A DNA stretch of 8,693 nt, from assembly GCA_002491225.1 (NCBI GenBank), contig DKVN01000164.1:863-9555 (forward strand), in the 5' to 3' direction. A program made the translations under genes and the position numbers. The notes below the pieces were generated by a model, which saw only the letters and a program-made list of their open reading frames with translations, made no database searches and was not told the origin of the DNA. Below, in pieces: positions 1 through 6,461 of this stretch. The stretch is from Faecalibacterium sp. UBA7177. GTDB taxonomy: Bacteria; Bacillota; Clostridia; Oscillospirales; Ruminococcaceae. Within the stretch, counting starts at the first letter, position 1. Every line of letters begins with the position of its first letter.

Positions 1-13
1 CGGGGGGAGACTG

Positions 14-1366
14 ATGCCGCTGTTAGACACCGCCGCCGCCCTGATCACCGGGCTCACCGGCCTTGCGGTGACCCGGCTGGACGCCGGCCCCGAGGCCCTG
101 GCCGGGTTTGAGGCGCGCTTCTGCCTGTCCCCCGCCCTGCAGCCGCTTTACACCGCCGCGGGCCTCGCCGAATTTCTGCGCAGCGCCGACCGGGACGCCC
201 TCTACGACCTGCTCGACCCGCTTGCCGTCCGCGCCATCCTGCTCTTTGCGGGCGTGGGCGAGGCGGGCTGCTGGGTGCTGCTGGGCCCCTATGTCGAGGA
301 CGGCTGGGACGAGGCAGCCGCCCGCGCCCTGCTGGCCCGGCAGGGGGTGGGGGAAGAGGCGCTCTTCCCCTACAAATCCTACTACTGCTCGCTGCCCATC
401 GGGCGGCGGGACAATCTGCTCGATGCGGGCTTTCTGCTGGGTGAGCAGCTGGGCCACAAGCCGGGGCGGCTGCAGCTGCTGCAGCCCGCCGCCGCGGCTT
501 ATGGCCCGCCCGCCTTTTCGGAGCGTTACGCCGACGCGGGCGAGGTCAACCGCCGGTACGCCCAGGAGGATCTCTTTGTGGCCGCCATCAGCCGGGGGCA
601 GGCCACTCTCGCCTACCGGGCGATGCAGGGGATCGGGCAGGCCAGCGCCGGCATCCGGTTCGGCTCGGAGCGGATGCCGGACCAGCTGGCCAGCGCGGCC
701 ATCCTGCGCACCCTGATCCGGATGGGGGCCAAGCGGTCGGGGCTCAGCCCGGTGCGGGTCGACTCGATCAGCCAGGAGTACGCCCAGCGGATGCAGCACG
801 CGGCCACCCGCCGCCAGCTGACCGAGCTGAACCTGCAGCTGGTGGACGAGATCTGCCGCGAGGTGCGCCGGATGCGCCGGAGCGGCTGGTCCGCCGCCGT
901 GCGCCGGGCCGCCGACTATATCGAGCTGAACCTCGCCAGCCCGCTGACCCCCGCCGAAATCGCCGCCGCGGCCCAGACCGACCGCCGCCGCCTGACCGCC
1001 GCCTTCGTCCGCGAGACCGGCCTCACCCTCAAGCAGTACATCGCCCAAAAGCGCTGCGAGGCCGCGGCCGACCTGCTGCGCACCAGCGACGCCAGCATCC
1101 AGCAGGTGGCCGCCTGGGTGGGGTACGCCGACAACAACTATTTCTGCAAGGTCTTCAAGGCCGCGTTCGGGGTCACCCCCGGCGCCTGGCGGGCGGGGCT
1201 GGGGGCGGAGCCCGATGCGGGAGGTGGGCCGGAGCCGGAACCCGAGACAGAGGCCGGGCCGCAGCCAGCACGAGGGCCGCAGCCGGAACAGCCGCCGGGC
1301 CCAGCGAAGCAGCCGCAGCCCAAACCGGAACCGCGCCCTGCCCCTCAACAAAAGCCGGCGCCCTGA
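14..1366 (+). CDS. AraC-family transcriptional regulator, GAF-like N-terminus
   Basis: Encodes 450 aa. Residues 294-393 form a classic AraC/XylS DNA-binding domain with two helix-turn-helix units: about 311-336 (LTPAEIAAAAQTDRRRLTAA), and 360-386, which carries the conserved VGYADNNYFCKVFKAAFG followed by VTPGAW. Residues 1-150 resemble the GAF-like sensor region of many Firmicutes AraC proteins (WVLLGPY near 87-93, YYCSLP near 123-128). Residues 180-290 are a helical linker of the type usually found between sensor and HTH. Residues 396-450 are an unusual tail of Pro, Gln, Glu and Lys with no recognisable fold, so the protein is about 50 aa longer than the domain architecture needs. The ATG at 14 follows a purine-rich GGGGGGAGA, but the frame is open to the window edge, so a longer N-terminus is possible. 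A strong terminator follows. The effector is unknown; the neighbours suggest a sugar or uronate ligand. The family is secure, the regulon is not. Confidence 0.88.
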   Translation: MPLLDTAAALITGLTGLAVTRLDAGPEALAGFEARFCLSPALQPLYTAAGLAEFLRSADRDALYDLLDPLAVRAILLFAGVGEAGCWVLLGPYVEDGWDEAAARALLARQGVGEEALFPYKSYYCSLPIGRRDNLLDAGFLLGEQLGHKPGRLQLLQPAAAAYGPPAFSERYADAGEVNRRYAQEDLFVAAISRGQATLAYRAMQGIGQASAGIRFGSERMPDQLASAAILRTLIRMGAKRSGLSPVRVDSISQEYAQRMQHAATRRQLTELNLQLVDEICREVRRMRRSGWSAAVRRAADYIELNLASPLTPAEIAAAAQTDRRRLTAAFVRETGLTLKQYIAQKRCEAAADLLRTSDASIQQVAAWVGYADNNYFCKVFKAAFGVTPGAWRAGLGAEPDAGGGPEPEPETEAGPQPARGPQPEQPPGPAKQPQPKPEPRPAPQQKPAP

Positions 1367-1381
1367 CCAATCCCCGCCCGG

Positions 1382-1428
1382 CCCCAAAACCGCCTGCTCA
1401 CCCCAAAACTACCCGCCGCGCCCCAAAA
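1382..1428 (+). repeat. CCCCAAAA repeated three times
   Basis: CCCCAAAA occurs at 1382-1389, 1401-1408 and 1421-1428, spaced 19 and 20 bp apart, in the spacer between the first AraC gene and its terminator. With two further C-runs upstream (1372-1375, 1377-1379) and one at 1412-1414, the - strand carries six runs of three or four G within 53 nt. No function is known. Confidence 0.5.
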
Positions 1429-1433
1429 AGTGT

Positions 1434-1468
1434 GCCTGTTTTTTCTAAAGAGCGCCTGTTTTTTCTAA
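1434..1468 (+). repeat. 15-nt direct repeat inside the terminator region
   Basis: GCCTGTTTTTTCTAA is present at 1434-1448 and again at 1454-1468, exactly 20 bp apart. The second copy supplies the end of the left arm, the loop and the start of the right arm of the terminator. The first copy lies just upstream and could offer an alternative GCCTGTT partner for AACAGGC at 1467-1473. It looks like a short tandem duplication. Confidence 0.7.
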
Positions 1469-1484
1469 CAGGCGCTCTTTTTTT
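1447..1484 (+). terminator. Rho-independent terminator after first AraC gene
   Basis: AAAGAGCGCCTGTT (1447-1460) pairs perfectly with AACAGGCGCTCTTT (1467-1480) around a 6-nt TTTTCT loop. This gives a 14-bp stem whose base continues into a run of seven T (1478-1484). It separates the two AraC genes into different transcription units. Confidence 0.93.
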
Positions 1485-1596
1485 GCCTTAAAATAACATT
1501 GAGCCGAAAGTTTTCCCGCTCATGCCCGATACTTTTGGCCTGTTTCCACAAATTCCCCCTTCTCTTTCTATGCATTCTGCCAAAGAGGATTTTTCC

Positions 1597-2499
1597 ATGC
1601 TGATCCACGATTCCTGCGAGGCGGCCACCCGGGCCTGTCTCGACACCCAAACCTTCGCGGCCGCCCGGCTGTGCGGCGAGACCGCCCTGCCGCTGCACAC
1701 CCATGACTGCTGCGAGCTCTGCTACGCGGCCGCGGGCGCGCACCGGCTGCAGGTCAACGGGGCGCTGTACGAGATGCGGCCGGGCGACCTCTTTTTCCTG
1801 CGCCCCGGCGAGCCGCACGGCCTCCTCCCGCCGGACGCCGGACGCGAGCGGCCGGCGCAGCCGGGGCGGCCGCCGCGCCGGGAGCTGATCGTCCTCTCGA
1901 TCTGGCCCGCCTACCTGCGGGCGCTCTCCAGCCCGCAAACCACGCTGGGCCGCTGCTTCTTCTTTGAGGAGGCCGGGTTTGCGCGCAGGCTGCGCCTCTC
2001 GGGGCAGGAGCGCCGCCGCCTGCTCGCTTTTCTCCACGCTCTGGCCGAACCCCAGCCCTTTGGACAGGACCTGCTGGAGCGGGCGGGCTTTGTGCAGCTG
2101 ATGGCCTTTCTCAACCAGTGCCTGCTAACCCGCGGCGGTGCAAAAAGCCTCCCCGCCCCTGCGCCCCCCGTGCCGCCGCGCCGCGCCGAGGTGGACGAGA
2201 TCCTGCGCTATATCGACCAGCACCTCACCGAGCCGCTCAGCATCCCGCAGCTCAGCGCCCGGTTCTACCTCAGCGGCTCCTACCTCTGCCGCATCTTCAA
2301 GCGGGCCACCGGCACCACCGTCAACCGGTACATCACCGCCAAGCGGATCACCCGCGCCAAGGCCCTGCTCACCGAGGGCTGCCCGGTGGCCGAGACGGCG
2401 GCACTGTGCGGCTTTGGGGATTACAGCAACTTCCTCAAGGCCTTTACCAAAAGCGTAGGGATGTCCCCCAAACAGTACGCCTCCCGCCCGCGCCCCTGA
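1597..2499 (+). CDS. AraC-family transcriptional regulator, cupin sensor type
   Basis: Encodes 300 aa from the ATG at 1597, chosen because AAGAGG (1583-1588) sits 8 nt upstream. In-frame ATGs at 1522 and 1570 lie in AT-rich, noncoding-looking sequence and lack a comparable site. Residues about 20-80 are the AraC-binding cupin: LPLHTHDCCE (31-40) with His34 and His36, then the turn MRPGDLFFLRPGEPH (60-74). A variable middle region of about 90-195 includes a Pro-rich linker at 185-195. Residues 198-296 are the double HTH domain: LSIPQLSARFYLSGSYLCRI, then VAETAALCGFGDYSNFLKAF and MSPKQYA. Regulators of this build usually bind a sugar in the cupin and activate adjacent catabolic genes. Its position immediately upstream of the GH88 hydrolase, whose promoter carries an AraC-like direct repeat, makes that gene the likely target (inference). 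No clear promoter is seen in 1485-1596. Confidence 0.92.
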   Translation: MLIHDSCEAATRACLDTQTFAAARLCGETALPLHTHDCCELCYAAAGAHRLQVNGALYEMRPGDLFFLRPGEPHGLLPPDAGRERPAQPGRPPRRELIVLSIWPAYLRALSSPQTTLGRCFFFEEAGFARRLRLSGQERRRLLAFLHALAEPQPFGQDLLERAGFVQLMAFLNQCLLTRGGAKSLPAPAPPVPPRRAEVDEILRYIDQHLTEPLSIPQLSARFYLSGSYLCRIFKRATGTTVNRYITAKRITRAKALLTEGCPVAETAALCGFGDYSNFLKAFTKSVGMSPKQYASRPRP

Positions 2500-2606
2500 G
2501 CCTGCCCCGCGCCCCGGCCCGCTTCGGCCTCTCCTCGCCCCGGCGCTCCTGACGCGCCCCGGTTTGTCCGCGCCCCCCGTTCCCCGCCCCGCCCCCAAGA
2601 GTGCAG
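2500..2606 (+). other. C-rich, G-poor spacer after second AraC gene
   Basis: The + strand here holds roughly twice as many C as G, with CGCCCCGG motifs recurring, and no hairpin plus T-tract. C-rich, G-poor, unstructured RNA is what Rho loading sites look like, so termination of the AraC transcript could be Rho-dependent. This rests on composition alone. Confidence 0.25.
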
Positions 2607-2635
2607 GATTTGCATGATTTCGGCACGGATTTGCC
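2607..2635 (+). promoter_or_regulatory. Candidate AraC operator: 21-bp-spaced direct repeat
   Basis: GGATTTGC occurs at 2607-2614 and 2628-2635, exactly 21 bp apart (two helical turns), with weaker GNC agreement further downstream. AraC-family activators typically bind two direct half-sites at this spacing. The second half-site ends immediately before the -35 position of the promoter at 2636-2664, the classical place for an AraC activator to contact RNA polymerase. The likely binder is the cupin AraC protein encoded just upstream. Confidence 0.5.
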
Positions 2636-2664
2636 GTGAAAATGCCGTTCGGCTCTGCTATGAT
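2636..2664 (+). promoter_or_regulatory. Extended -10 promoter for the GH88 gene
   Basis: TGC-TATGAT at 2656-2664 is an extended -10 element with five of six matches to TATAAT. The -35 position (about 2636-2641, CGTGAA) is a poor match to TTGACA, which fits a promoter that needs an activator. Transcription would begin near 2671 and leave a leader of about 100 nt. Confidence 0.5.
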
Positions 2665-2684
2665 GGGAAATATCACCAAATGCT

Positions 2685-2714
2685 TTTTGATTTTTGAGCA
2701 AATTTTCATCAAAA
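2685..2714 (+). promoter_or_regulatory. Inverted repeat in the GH88 leader, possible operator
   Basis: TTTTGAT (2685-2691) and ATCAAAA (2708-2714) form a perfect 7-bp inverted repeat with a 16-bp gap. It lies just after the predicted transcription start, in the most AT-rich part of the spacer. The position suits a repressor site, but 7-bp arms in AT-rich DNA can arise by chance. Confidence 0.3.
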
Positions 2715-2772
2715 CCGCAGACCGAACGCTTCGTCCGTCCATCCACCCATCACCCTGTAAGGAGGAACCCCC

Positions 2773-3969
2773 ATGAGCGAAACCGCTTCCCTCACCCACC
2801 AGCAGTGGCTGGACGAGGTGTACGACAAGCTGCTGGCCAAGATGAAGGCCGAGTGCGCGCGGGTCGGCACCAACATCCCCTATACCACCGGCAGGGACGG
2901 CCGGTATCACGACATCACCGAGACCCCCTGGGGCCAGAACGGCTCGGTCGGGTTCTGGACCAACGGCTTCTGGCCCGGGATGCTCTGGCAGCTGTACGAG
3001 GCCACCGGCGACGAGGCCTACCGCGCCGCCGCCGTCGGGGTAGAAGACCGGCTGGCCGTGCTGCTCGAGAGCGCCGAGACGGTGGACCACGATGTGGGCT
3101 TTCTGTTCCTGCACTCGGCGGTGGCCGACTACCGCAAGACCGGCAGCCCCGACGCCCGCCGCCGGGGCCTGCTGGCCGCCAGCCTGCTGGCCAGCCGCTA
3201 CAACATCGACGGCCGGTTCATCCGCGCCTGGCCGGACGCGATGGCCGGCATGACCGAACGGTTCGGCGGCGGGGACATCCGCGGCTGGATGATCATCGAC
3301 TGCATGATGAACATCCCGCTGCTCTACTGGGCCAGCGAGGAGACCGGTGACCCCCGCTTTGCCAAGATCGCCGCGGCCCACGCCAAAACCGCCCAGCAGT
3401 ATGTGGTGCGGCCGGACGGCAGCTGCAACCACATCGTCGCCTTTGACCCCGAGACCGGCGCGTACCGCAACAGCCCCGGCGGCCAGGGGTACCGGGAAGG
3501 CTCGAGCTGGAGCCGCGGGCAGGCCTGGGCGGTGTACGGTTTTGCGCTGAGCTACCACCACACCCACGACGAGAGCTTTCTCAACACCGCCAAGCAGTGC
3601 GCCCACTACTGCATCGCCAACCTGGCCGCCTGCGACTGGCTGCCGCTGGTGGACTACCGCCAGCCCGCCGAGCCGCTCAAGTACGACTCCACCGCCGGCT
3701 TCTGCACCGCCTGCGGCCTGCTCGAGATCGCGGAGCATCTGGAGGAGAACGAGGCGCGCTTTTACACCGAATCGGCCTTGCGGATCCTGCGGGCCTGCGA
3801 CGCAAAGTTCGCCAACTGGGATCCCGAGCAGGACGCCATCACCACCGGCGGCACCTTCTTTTACCACGACCCGGACGGCAGCAACACCGAGGTGCCGATC
3901 ATCTACGGCGACTACTTTTTCATCGAGGCGATTTTGCGGCTGAAGGGCAAAAGCATCTTCCTCTGGTGA
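2773..3969 (+). CDS. ugl: GH88 unsaturated glucuronyl hydrolase
   Basis: Encodes 398 aa. GH88 enzymes remove the 4,5-unsaturated uronic acid from the non-reducing end of oligosaccharides made by polysaccharide lyases. They act by hydration of the double bond rather than ordinary glycosidic attack. The (alpha/alpha)6-barrel signature is clear: WTNGFWPGMLWQLYEATGD (62-80), DHDVGF (105-110), IIDCMMNIPLLYWAS (174-188), GYREGSSWSRGQAWAVYGFA (239-258), DSTAGFCTACGLLEI (305-319) and IYGDYFFIEAILRL (377-390). By motif position Asp107 and Asp176 match the catalytic pair Asp88/Asp149 of Bacillus sp. GL1 UGL. There is no signal peptide, so it is cytoplasmic and acts on imported substrate, matching the sugar symporter next door. 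The start is fixed by TAAGGAGGA (2758-2766). GH105 is the nearest alternative family, but the WTNGFWPG and DHDVGF motifs favour GH88. The exact linkage and sulfation preference cannot be read from sequence. Confidence 0.93.
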   Translation: MSETASLTHQQWLDEVYDKLLAKMKAECARVGTNIPYTTGRDGRYHDITETPWGQNGSVGFWTNGFWPGMLWQLYEATGDEAYRAAAVGVEDRLAVLLESAETVDHDVGFLFLHSAVADYRKTGSPDARRRGLLAASLLASRYNIDGRFIRAWPDAMAGMTERFGGGDIRGWMIIDCMMNIPLLYWASEETGDPRFAKIAAAHAKTAQQYVVRPDGSCNHIVAFDPETGAYRNSPGGQGYREGSSWSRGQAWAVYGFALSYHHTHDESFLNTAKQCAHYCIANLAACDWLPLVDYRQPAEPLKYDSTAGFCTACGLLEIAEHLEENEARFYTESALRILRACDAKFANWDPEQDAITTGGTFFYHDPDGSNTEVPIIYGDYFFIEAILRLKGKSIFLW

Positions 3970-4197
3970 GCCGCCGCTTTCCGGCAAAGCACCCTTTTTG
4001 GCAAGGCACGGGCCGGGGCAAGACGGCCCGGTCGGGGGGCGGCAGGGCAGAGGGGCGAACCGGCTTTGCAGCGCCGCGCGAGGGGCGCGGGCCTGCGGGC
4101 CCCTCCTGCTTTCCCTCGTCGTTCCCCAGATCAGCGCCCCGCCTCTTTGGCAGACGGGACCGGGGCGCGATAAACTTTTGAACGGAGGAATCAACAA
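3970..4197 (+). other. Hydrolase-symporter spacer with two hairpins, no terminator
   Basis: This spacer has no T-tract terminator and no convincing promoter, so the GH88 and symporter genes are probably cotranscribed. CGGGCCG (4009-4015) pairs with CGGCCCG (4024-4030) around an 8-nt loop. Further on, AGGGGC (4081-4086) pairs with GCCCCT (4099-4104), with an alternative inner stem GGGCC/GGCCC. A 10-nt near-repeat GGCAAAGCAC / GGCAAGGCAC occurs at 3983 and 4000. The hairpins could stabilise the upstream mRNA. The symporter has its own strong Shine-Dalgarno at 4184-4188. Confidence 0.4.
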
Positions 4198-5691
4198 ATG
4201 GGCAAATACTCCCACGGAAACTACGACGGCCCAAACGGCATCCACGGGGTGCCGCTGTGGCGGCTGTTCGGCTTTGTGCTCAACAACACAAGCTCCAACT
4301 GCTACCTGCTGACGATGGGCTACATCACCTACTTTTTGAACGGGCCGGTCGGCGCAAGCGTCTTTCTGGCGGGCTCCTTCGCCATGATGATGCGCATCTT
4401 TGACGGCATCACCGACCCCTTTGTCGCGATGATCGTGGACAAGACCAACGGCAAATTCGGCAAAAACCGCCCGTTTATGGTCATCGGCAACCTGACCATG
4501 TTCATCAGCACCCTGCTGATGTTCCGGCTCACCCCCGTCCTGCCCCAGGTGGTTCGGGTGCCCTGGTTCATCTTCATCAACATCATCTACTACCTCGGCT
4601 ACACCTGCCAGTGCATCGTCACCAAGTCCGGCCAGACCTGCCTGACCAACGACCCCAGCCAGCGCCCCCTCTTCGCGCTGTTTGACGGCATCCTCAACAT
4701 GCTGCTGTTCACCGGGCTCGGCATCTGGATCTCGAGCGTGCTGGTGCCCAAATACGGCGCCATGAGCGACGCCCGTGTCTTCCAGGACATGCAGCTCTAC
4801 CTCGGCCCACTCTCGTTTGTGCTGATGATGGCCGCCGTCTTCTCGATCGCCCCCAAGGACAACAGCAGGTACTTCGGCACCGGCCAGGCCCAGAAGGTCA
4901 CCTTTAAGGACTATGTGGATGTGCTCACCCACAACCGGGCCATCCAGATGCTGGTGCTCTCGGCCTCGACCGACAAGCTCGGCATGCAGGCCAAGGGCAG
5001 CGTCGCCTCGGTCATCCTGTACGGCATCGTGGCGGGCAACTTTGCCCTGTCCGGGCTGGTCACCGGCTTTACCACCATCCCCAACTTCCTCTTCCTCTTC
5101 TTCGGCGTGGGGATCATCGCCACCCGGCTGGGCCAGAAGCGGGCCATGCTGCTGGGCTCGCTGGGCGGCTGCATCGGCAACCTCTTGATGATGCTGCTCT
5201 GGTATGTCGGCGACCCCACCACCCTCAGCCTGCCGGGGGACGGCGTATTTACCGGCTTCAACCTCTTTACCATCCTCTTCCTGGCCCTGATGATCGTCTC
5301 GGGCGGCCTCTCCAACATCTCCGGCAACATCGTCATCCCCATGACCGCCGACTGTGCCGACTATGAGACCTACCGCTCGGGCAAATACCTGCCCGGCCTG
5401 ATGGGCTCGCTGTTCAGCTTTGTGGACAAGATAGTCTCGAGCTTCGCGCCCCTGATCGCCAGCCTGCTGCTGATGATGATCGGCTTTACCGACACCATGC
5501 CCGACGTCGGCACCCCGCTGACCCCGCAGCTCAAGTTTGTGGGCGTCTTCCTCTCGTTCGGGCTGCTGGCCATCTGCAGCGGCGTCAACCTGATCGCCAT
5601 GAAGTTCTACCCGCTGAACCGTGAAAAGATGGCCGAAATTCAGGACGAGATCGCCGCCATCAAGGCCAGGGCCGCGGCCGCGGAGGCCTGA
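4198..5691 (+). CDS. GPH-family sugar:cation symporter (MFS_2)
   Basis: Encodes 497 aa with the hydrophobic pattern of a 12-helix permease. Family hallmarks are MRIFDGITDPFVAMIVDKTN (65-84) followed by KFGKNRPF (86-93), matching the FD-x-x-xDP...D-T...GRxRP loop of glycoside-pentoside-hexuronide transporters between helices 2 and 3. The second half carries IPMTADCADYETYRSGKYLPG (380-400) before a conserved amphipathic FSFVDKI (407-412). The C-terminus is a short charged cytoplasmic helix (REKMAEIQDEIAAIKARAAA). The start is set by CGGAGG (4183-4188), 9 nt upstream. Members import sugars with H+ or Na+. Next to a cytoplasmic GH88 enzyme, the likely cargo is an unsaturated uronate-containing disaccharide or a hexuronide, in the inner membrane (inference). 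A short GC hairpin plus T5 follows the stop. The exact substrate is unknown. Confidence 0.9.
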   Translation: MGKYSHGNYDGPNGIHGVPLWRLFGFVLNNTSSNCYLLTMGYITYFLNGPVGASVFLAGSFAMMMRIFDGITDPFVAMIVDKTNGKFGKNRPFMVIGNLTMFISTLLMFRLTPVLPQVVRVPWFIFINIIYYLGYTCQCIVTKSGQTCLTNDPSQRPLFALFDGILNMLLFTGLGIWISSVLVPKYGAMSDARVFQDMQLYLGPLSFVLMMAAVFSIAPKDNSRYFGTGQAQKVTFKDYVDVLTHNRAIQMLVLSASTDKLGMQAKGSVASVILYGIVAGNFALSGLVTGFTTIPNFLFLFFGVGIIATRLGQKRAMLLGSLGGCIGNLLMMLLWYVGDPTTLSLPGDGVFTGFNLFTILFLALMIVSGGLSNISGNIVIPMTADCADYETYRSGKYLPGLMGSLFSFVDKIVSSFAPLIASLLLMMIGFTDTMPDVGTPLTPQLKFVGVFLSFGLLAICSGVNLIAMKFYPLNREKMAEIQDEIAAIKARAAAAEA

Positions 5692-5711
5692 AGCCAGCCC
5701 GCCATCTTCGC

Positions 5712-5735
5712 CGCGCGTCCTTCGCGCGCCTTTTT
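5712..5735 (+). terminator. Probable terminator after the symporter gene
   Basis: CGCGCG (5712-5717) pairs with CGCGCG (5723-5728) around TCCTT, then CC and five T (5731-5735). The stem is short but all GC. The TM2 gene downstream has its own promoter, consistent with transcription stopping here. Confidence 0.55.
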
Positions 5736-5864
5736 CCGGTTCGCTCAGGGCACCAGACTCCCTTCTCATAAACCGATCCCAACCGCATCGGGCGCAGGTC
5801 TTGCCATGCCTGCCAGACCCAAATCCGCAAGCTGAGGCGCGTGTGCTGAGCGTTTTTTCTGGAA

Positions 5865-5902
5865 CATCCCCCCCAGATGCCTTGCCAACATCGGGGGGGA
5901 TG
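5865..5902 (+). promoter_or_regulatory. Inverted repeat enclosing the -35 of the TM2 promoter
   Basis: The left arm is CAT, seven C, a bulged A (5875) and GATG (5865-5879). The right arm is CATC, seven G and ATG (5889-5902). Fourteen bases pair around a 9-nt centre CCTTGCCAA (5880-5888) that contains the whole -35 hexamer TTGCCA. No T-run follows on either strand, so it is not a terminator. The placement suggests a repressor operator, or a structure affecting read-through transcripts. Confidence 0.5.
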
Positions 5903-5911
5903 CTCTATAAT
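5882..5911 (+). promoter_or_regulatory. Sigma-A promoter for the TM2 gene
   Basis: TTGCCA (5882-5887), an 18-bp spacer and a perfect TATAAT (5906-5911) form the best housekeeping promoter in the window. Transcription would start near 5918, about 50 nt before the TM2 start codon. It may also drive the isomerase gene further down. Confidence 0.8.
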
Positions 5912-5967
5912 AGAAGCAATGGCAAAGGCGCGCCGCCCGGCGCTGCCCTTGCCAGAAGGAGAAGTTC

Positions 5968-6375
5968 ATGGGCAAGAAAAAGCATAAGCCCGCAAAGCCC
6001 GCCGAGGAGCGGGTGCGGGCCGTGGAGCTGATCGGGGTTTACGACGAGCTGGATCAGCTGCGCGAGCAGTACCCCGAGGCGGCCAGAGCGGTCAACCCCA
6101 ACTACGGCAAAAAGAACCTGCTCGAACGGCTGCTGGGGGTCTATCAGGCCATGCGGGCCCGGTTTTACACCGAAAACGAGGTGGACCGCCGTGTCTACCT
6201 CTGGCTGCATCTGCTGGGTGTGGTGGGGGCCCACCATTTTTACGCCCGCCACTGGATCAAGGGGTTGCTCTATCTGGCTATCTGCTGGACCGGCGTCAGC
6301 GCCGGGATGACCCTGATCGACTGGATGGCGGCCTTCCCCAAAAAGCCGGACGAGCACGGCCGGATCGTCGTTTGA
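5968..6375 (+). CDS. Small TM2-domain membrane protein
   Basis: Encodes 135 aa. Residues 1-12 are very basic (MGKKKHKPAKPA). Residues 15-75 are charged and probably helical. Residues 77-122 form a TM2 domain: a first membrane segment, the hallmark LGVVGAHHFYARHW (83-96), a second segment LLYLAICWTGVSAGMTLI (100-117), and the conserved Asp118 of the terminal LID motif. TM2 proteins have two short membrane helices joined by a tight turn; their molecular role in bacteria is poorly defined. The start is set by AAGGAG (5956-5961), 6 nt upstream. It has its own strong promoter, with the -35 inside an inverted repeat, and is 86 bp ahead of the isomerase gene with no terminator between, so the two may be cotranscribed. 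A direct link to uronate metabolism is not evident. The domain call is firm, the function is unknown. Confidence 0.8.
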   Translation: MGKKKHKPAKPAEERVRAVELIGVYDELDQLREQYPEAARAVNPNYGKKNLLERLLGVYQAMRARFYTENEVDRRVYLWLHLLGVVGAHHFYARHWIKGLLYLAICWTGVSAGMTLIDWMAAFPKKPDEHGRIVV

Positions 6376-6461
6376 CCCATTCCCTTTCGCCCTGCACGGC
6401 CCGCGGGCAGCCGCCCCGGCCGTTGAGATTCAGGCAAAAAAACACACAGGAGGAGATTCCC

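Noticed and set aside
23..1387. 454-codon - strand open frame opposite the first AraC gene
   Set aside because: Arg/Gly/Pro-rich shadow of a clear AraC gene, without start signals or domains.
1499..1533. TTGAGC with GATACT as promoter for the cupin AraC gene
   Set aside because: The spacing is 23 bp, too long for a sigma-A promoter.
1522..1596. Longer start for the cupin AraC gene
   Set aside because: AT-rich, no Shine-Dalgarno, and the cupin region does not need it; the ATG at 1597 has AAGAGG at correct spacing.
4146..4174. TTTGGC-N17-GATAAA as a symporter promoter
   Set aside because: Only two of six matches at -35 and four of six at -10; no stronger than chance.
2125..5769. Uninterrupted 1214-codon open frame on the - strand across the hydrolase and symporter genes
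   Set aside because: It mirrors GC-rich codons of three + strand genes that share one phase; the translation is low-complexity G/A/V/R/H/Q with no domains, and it ends inside an AraC gene. It is a composition artefact.
5800..5954. CTTGCCA at 5800, 5881 and 5948 as an operator family
   Set aside because: Spacing is irregular (81 and 67 bp), the motif is short, and one copy is simply the -35 element.
6372..6461. N-terminal extension of the isomerase overlapping the TM2 stop
   Set aside because: The family begins MKIALI; AGGAGGAG lies directly before the ATG at 6462.
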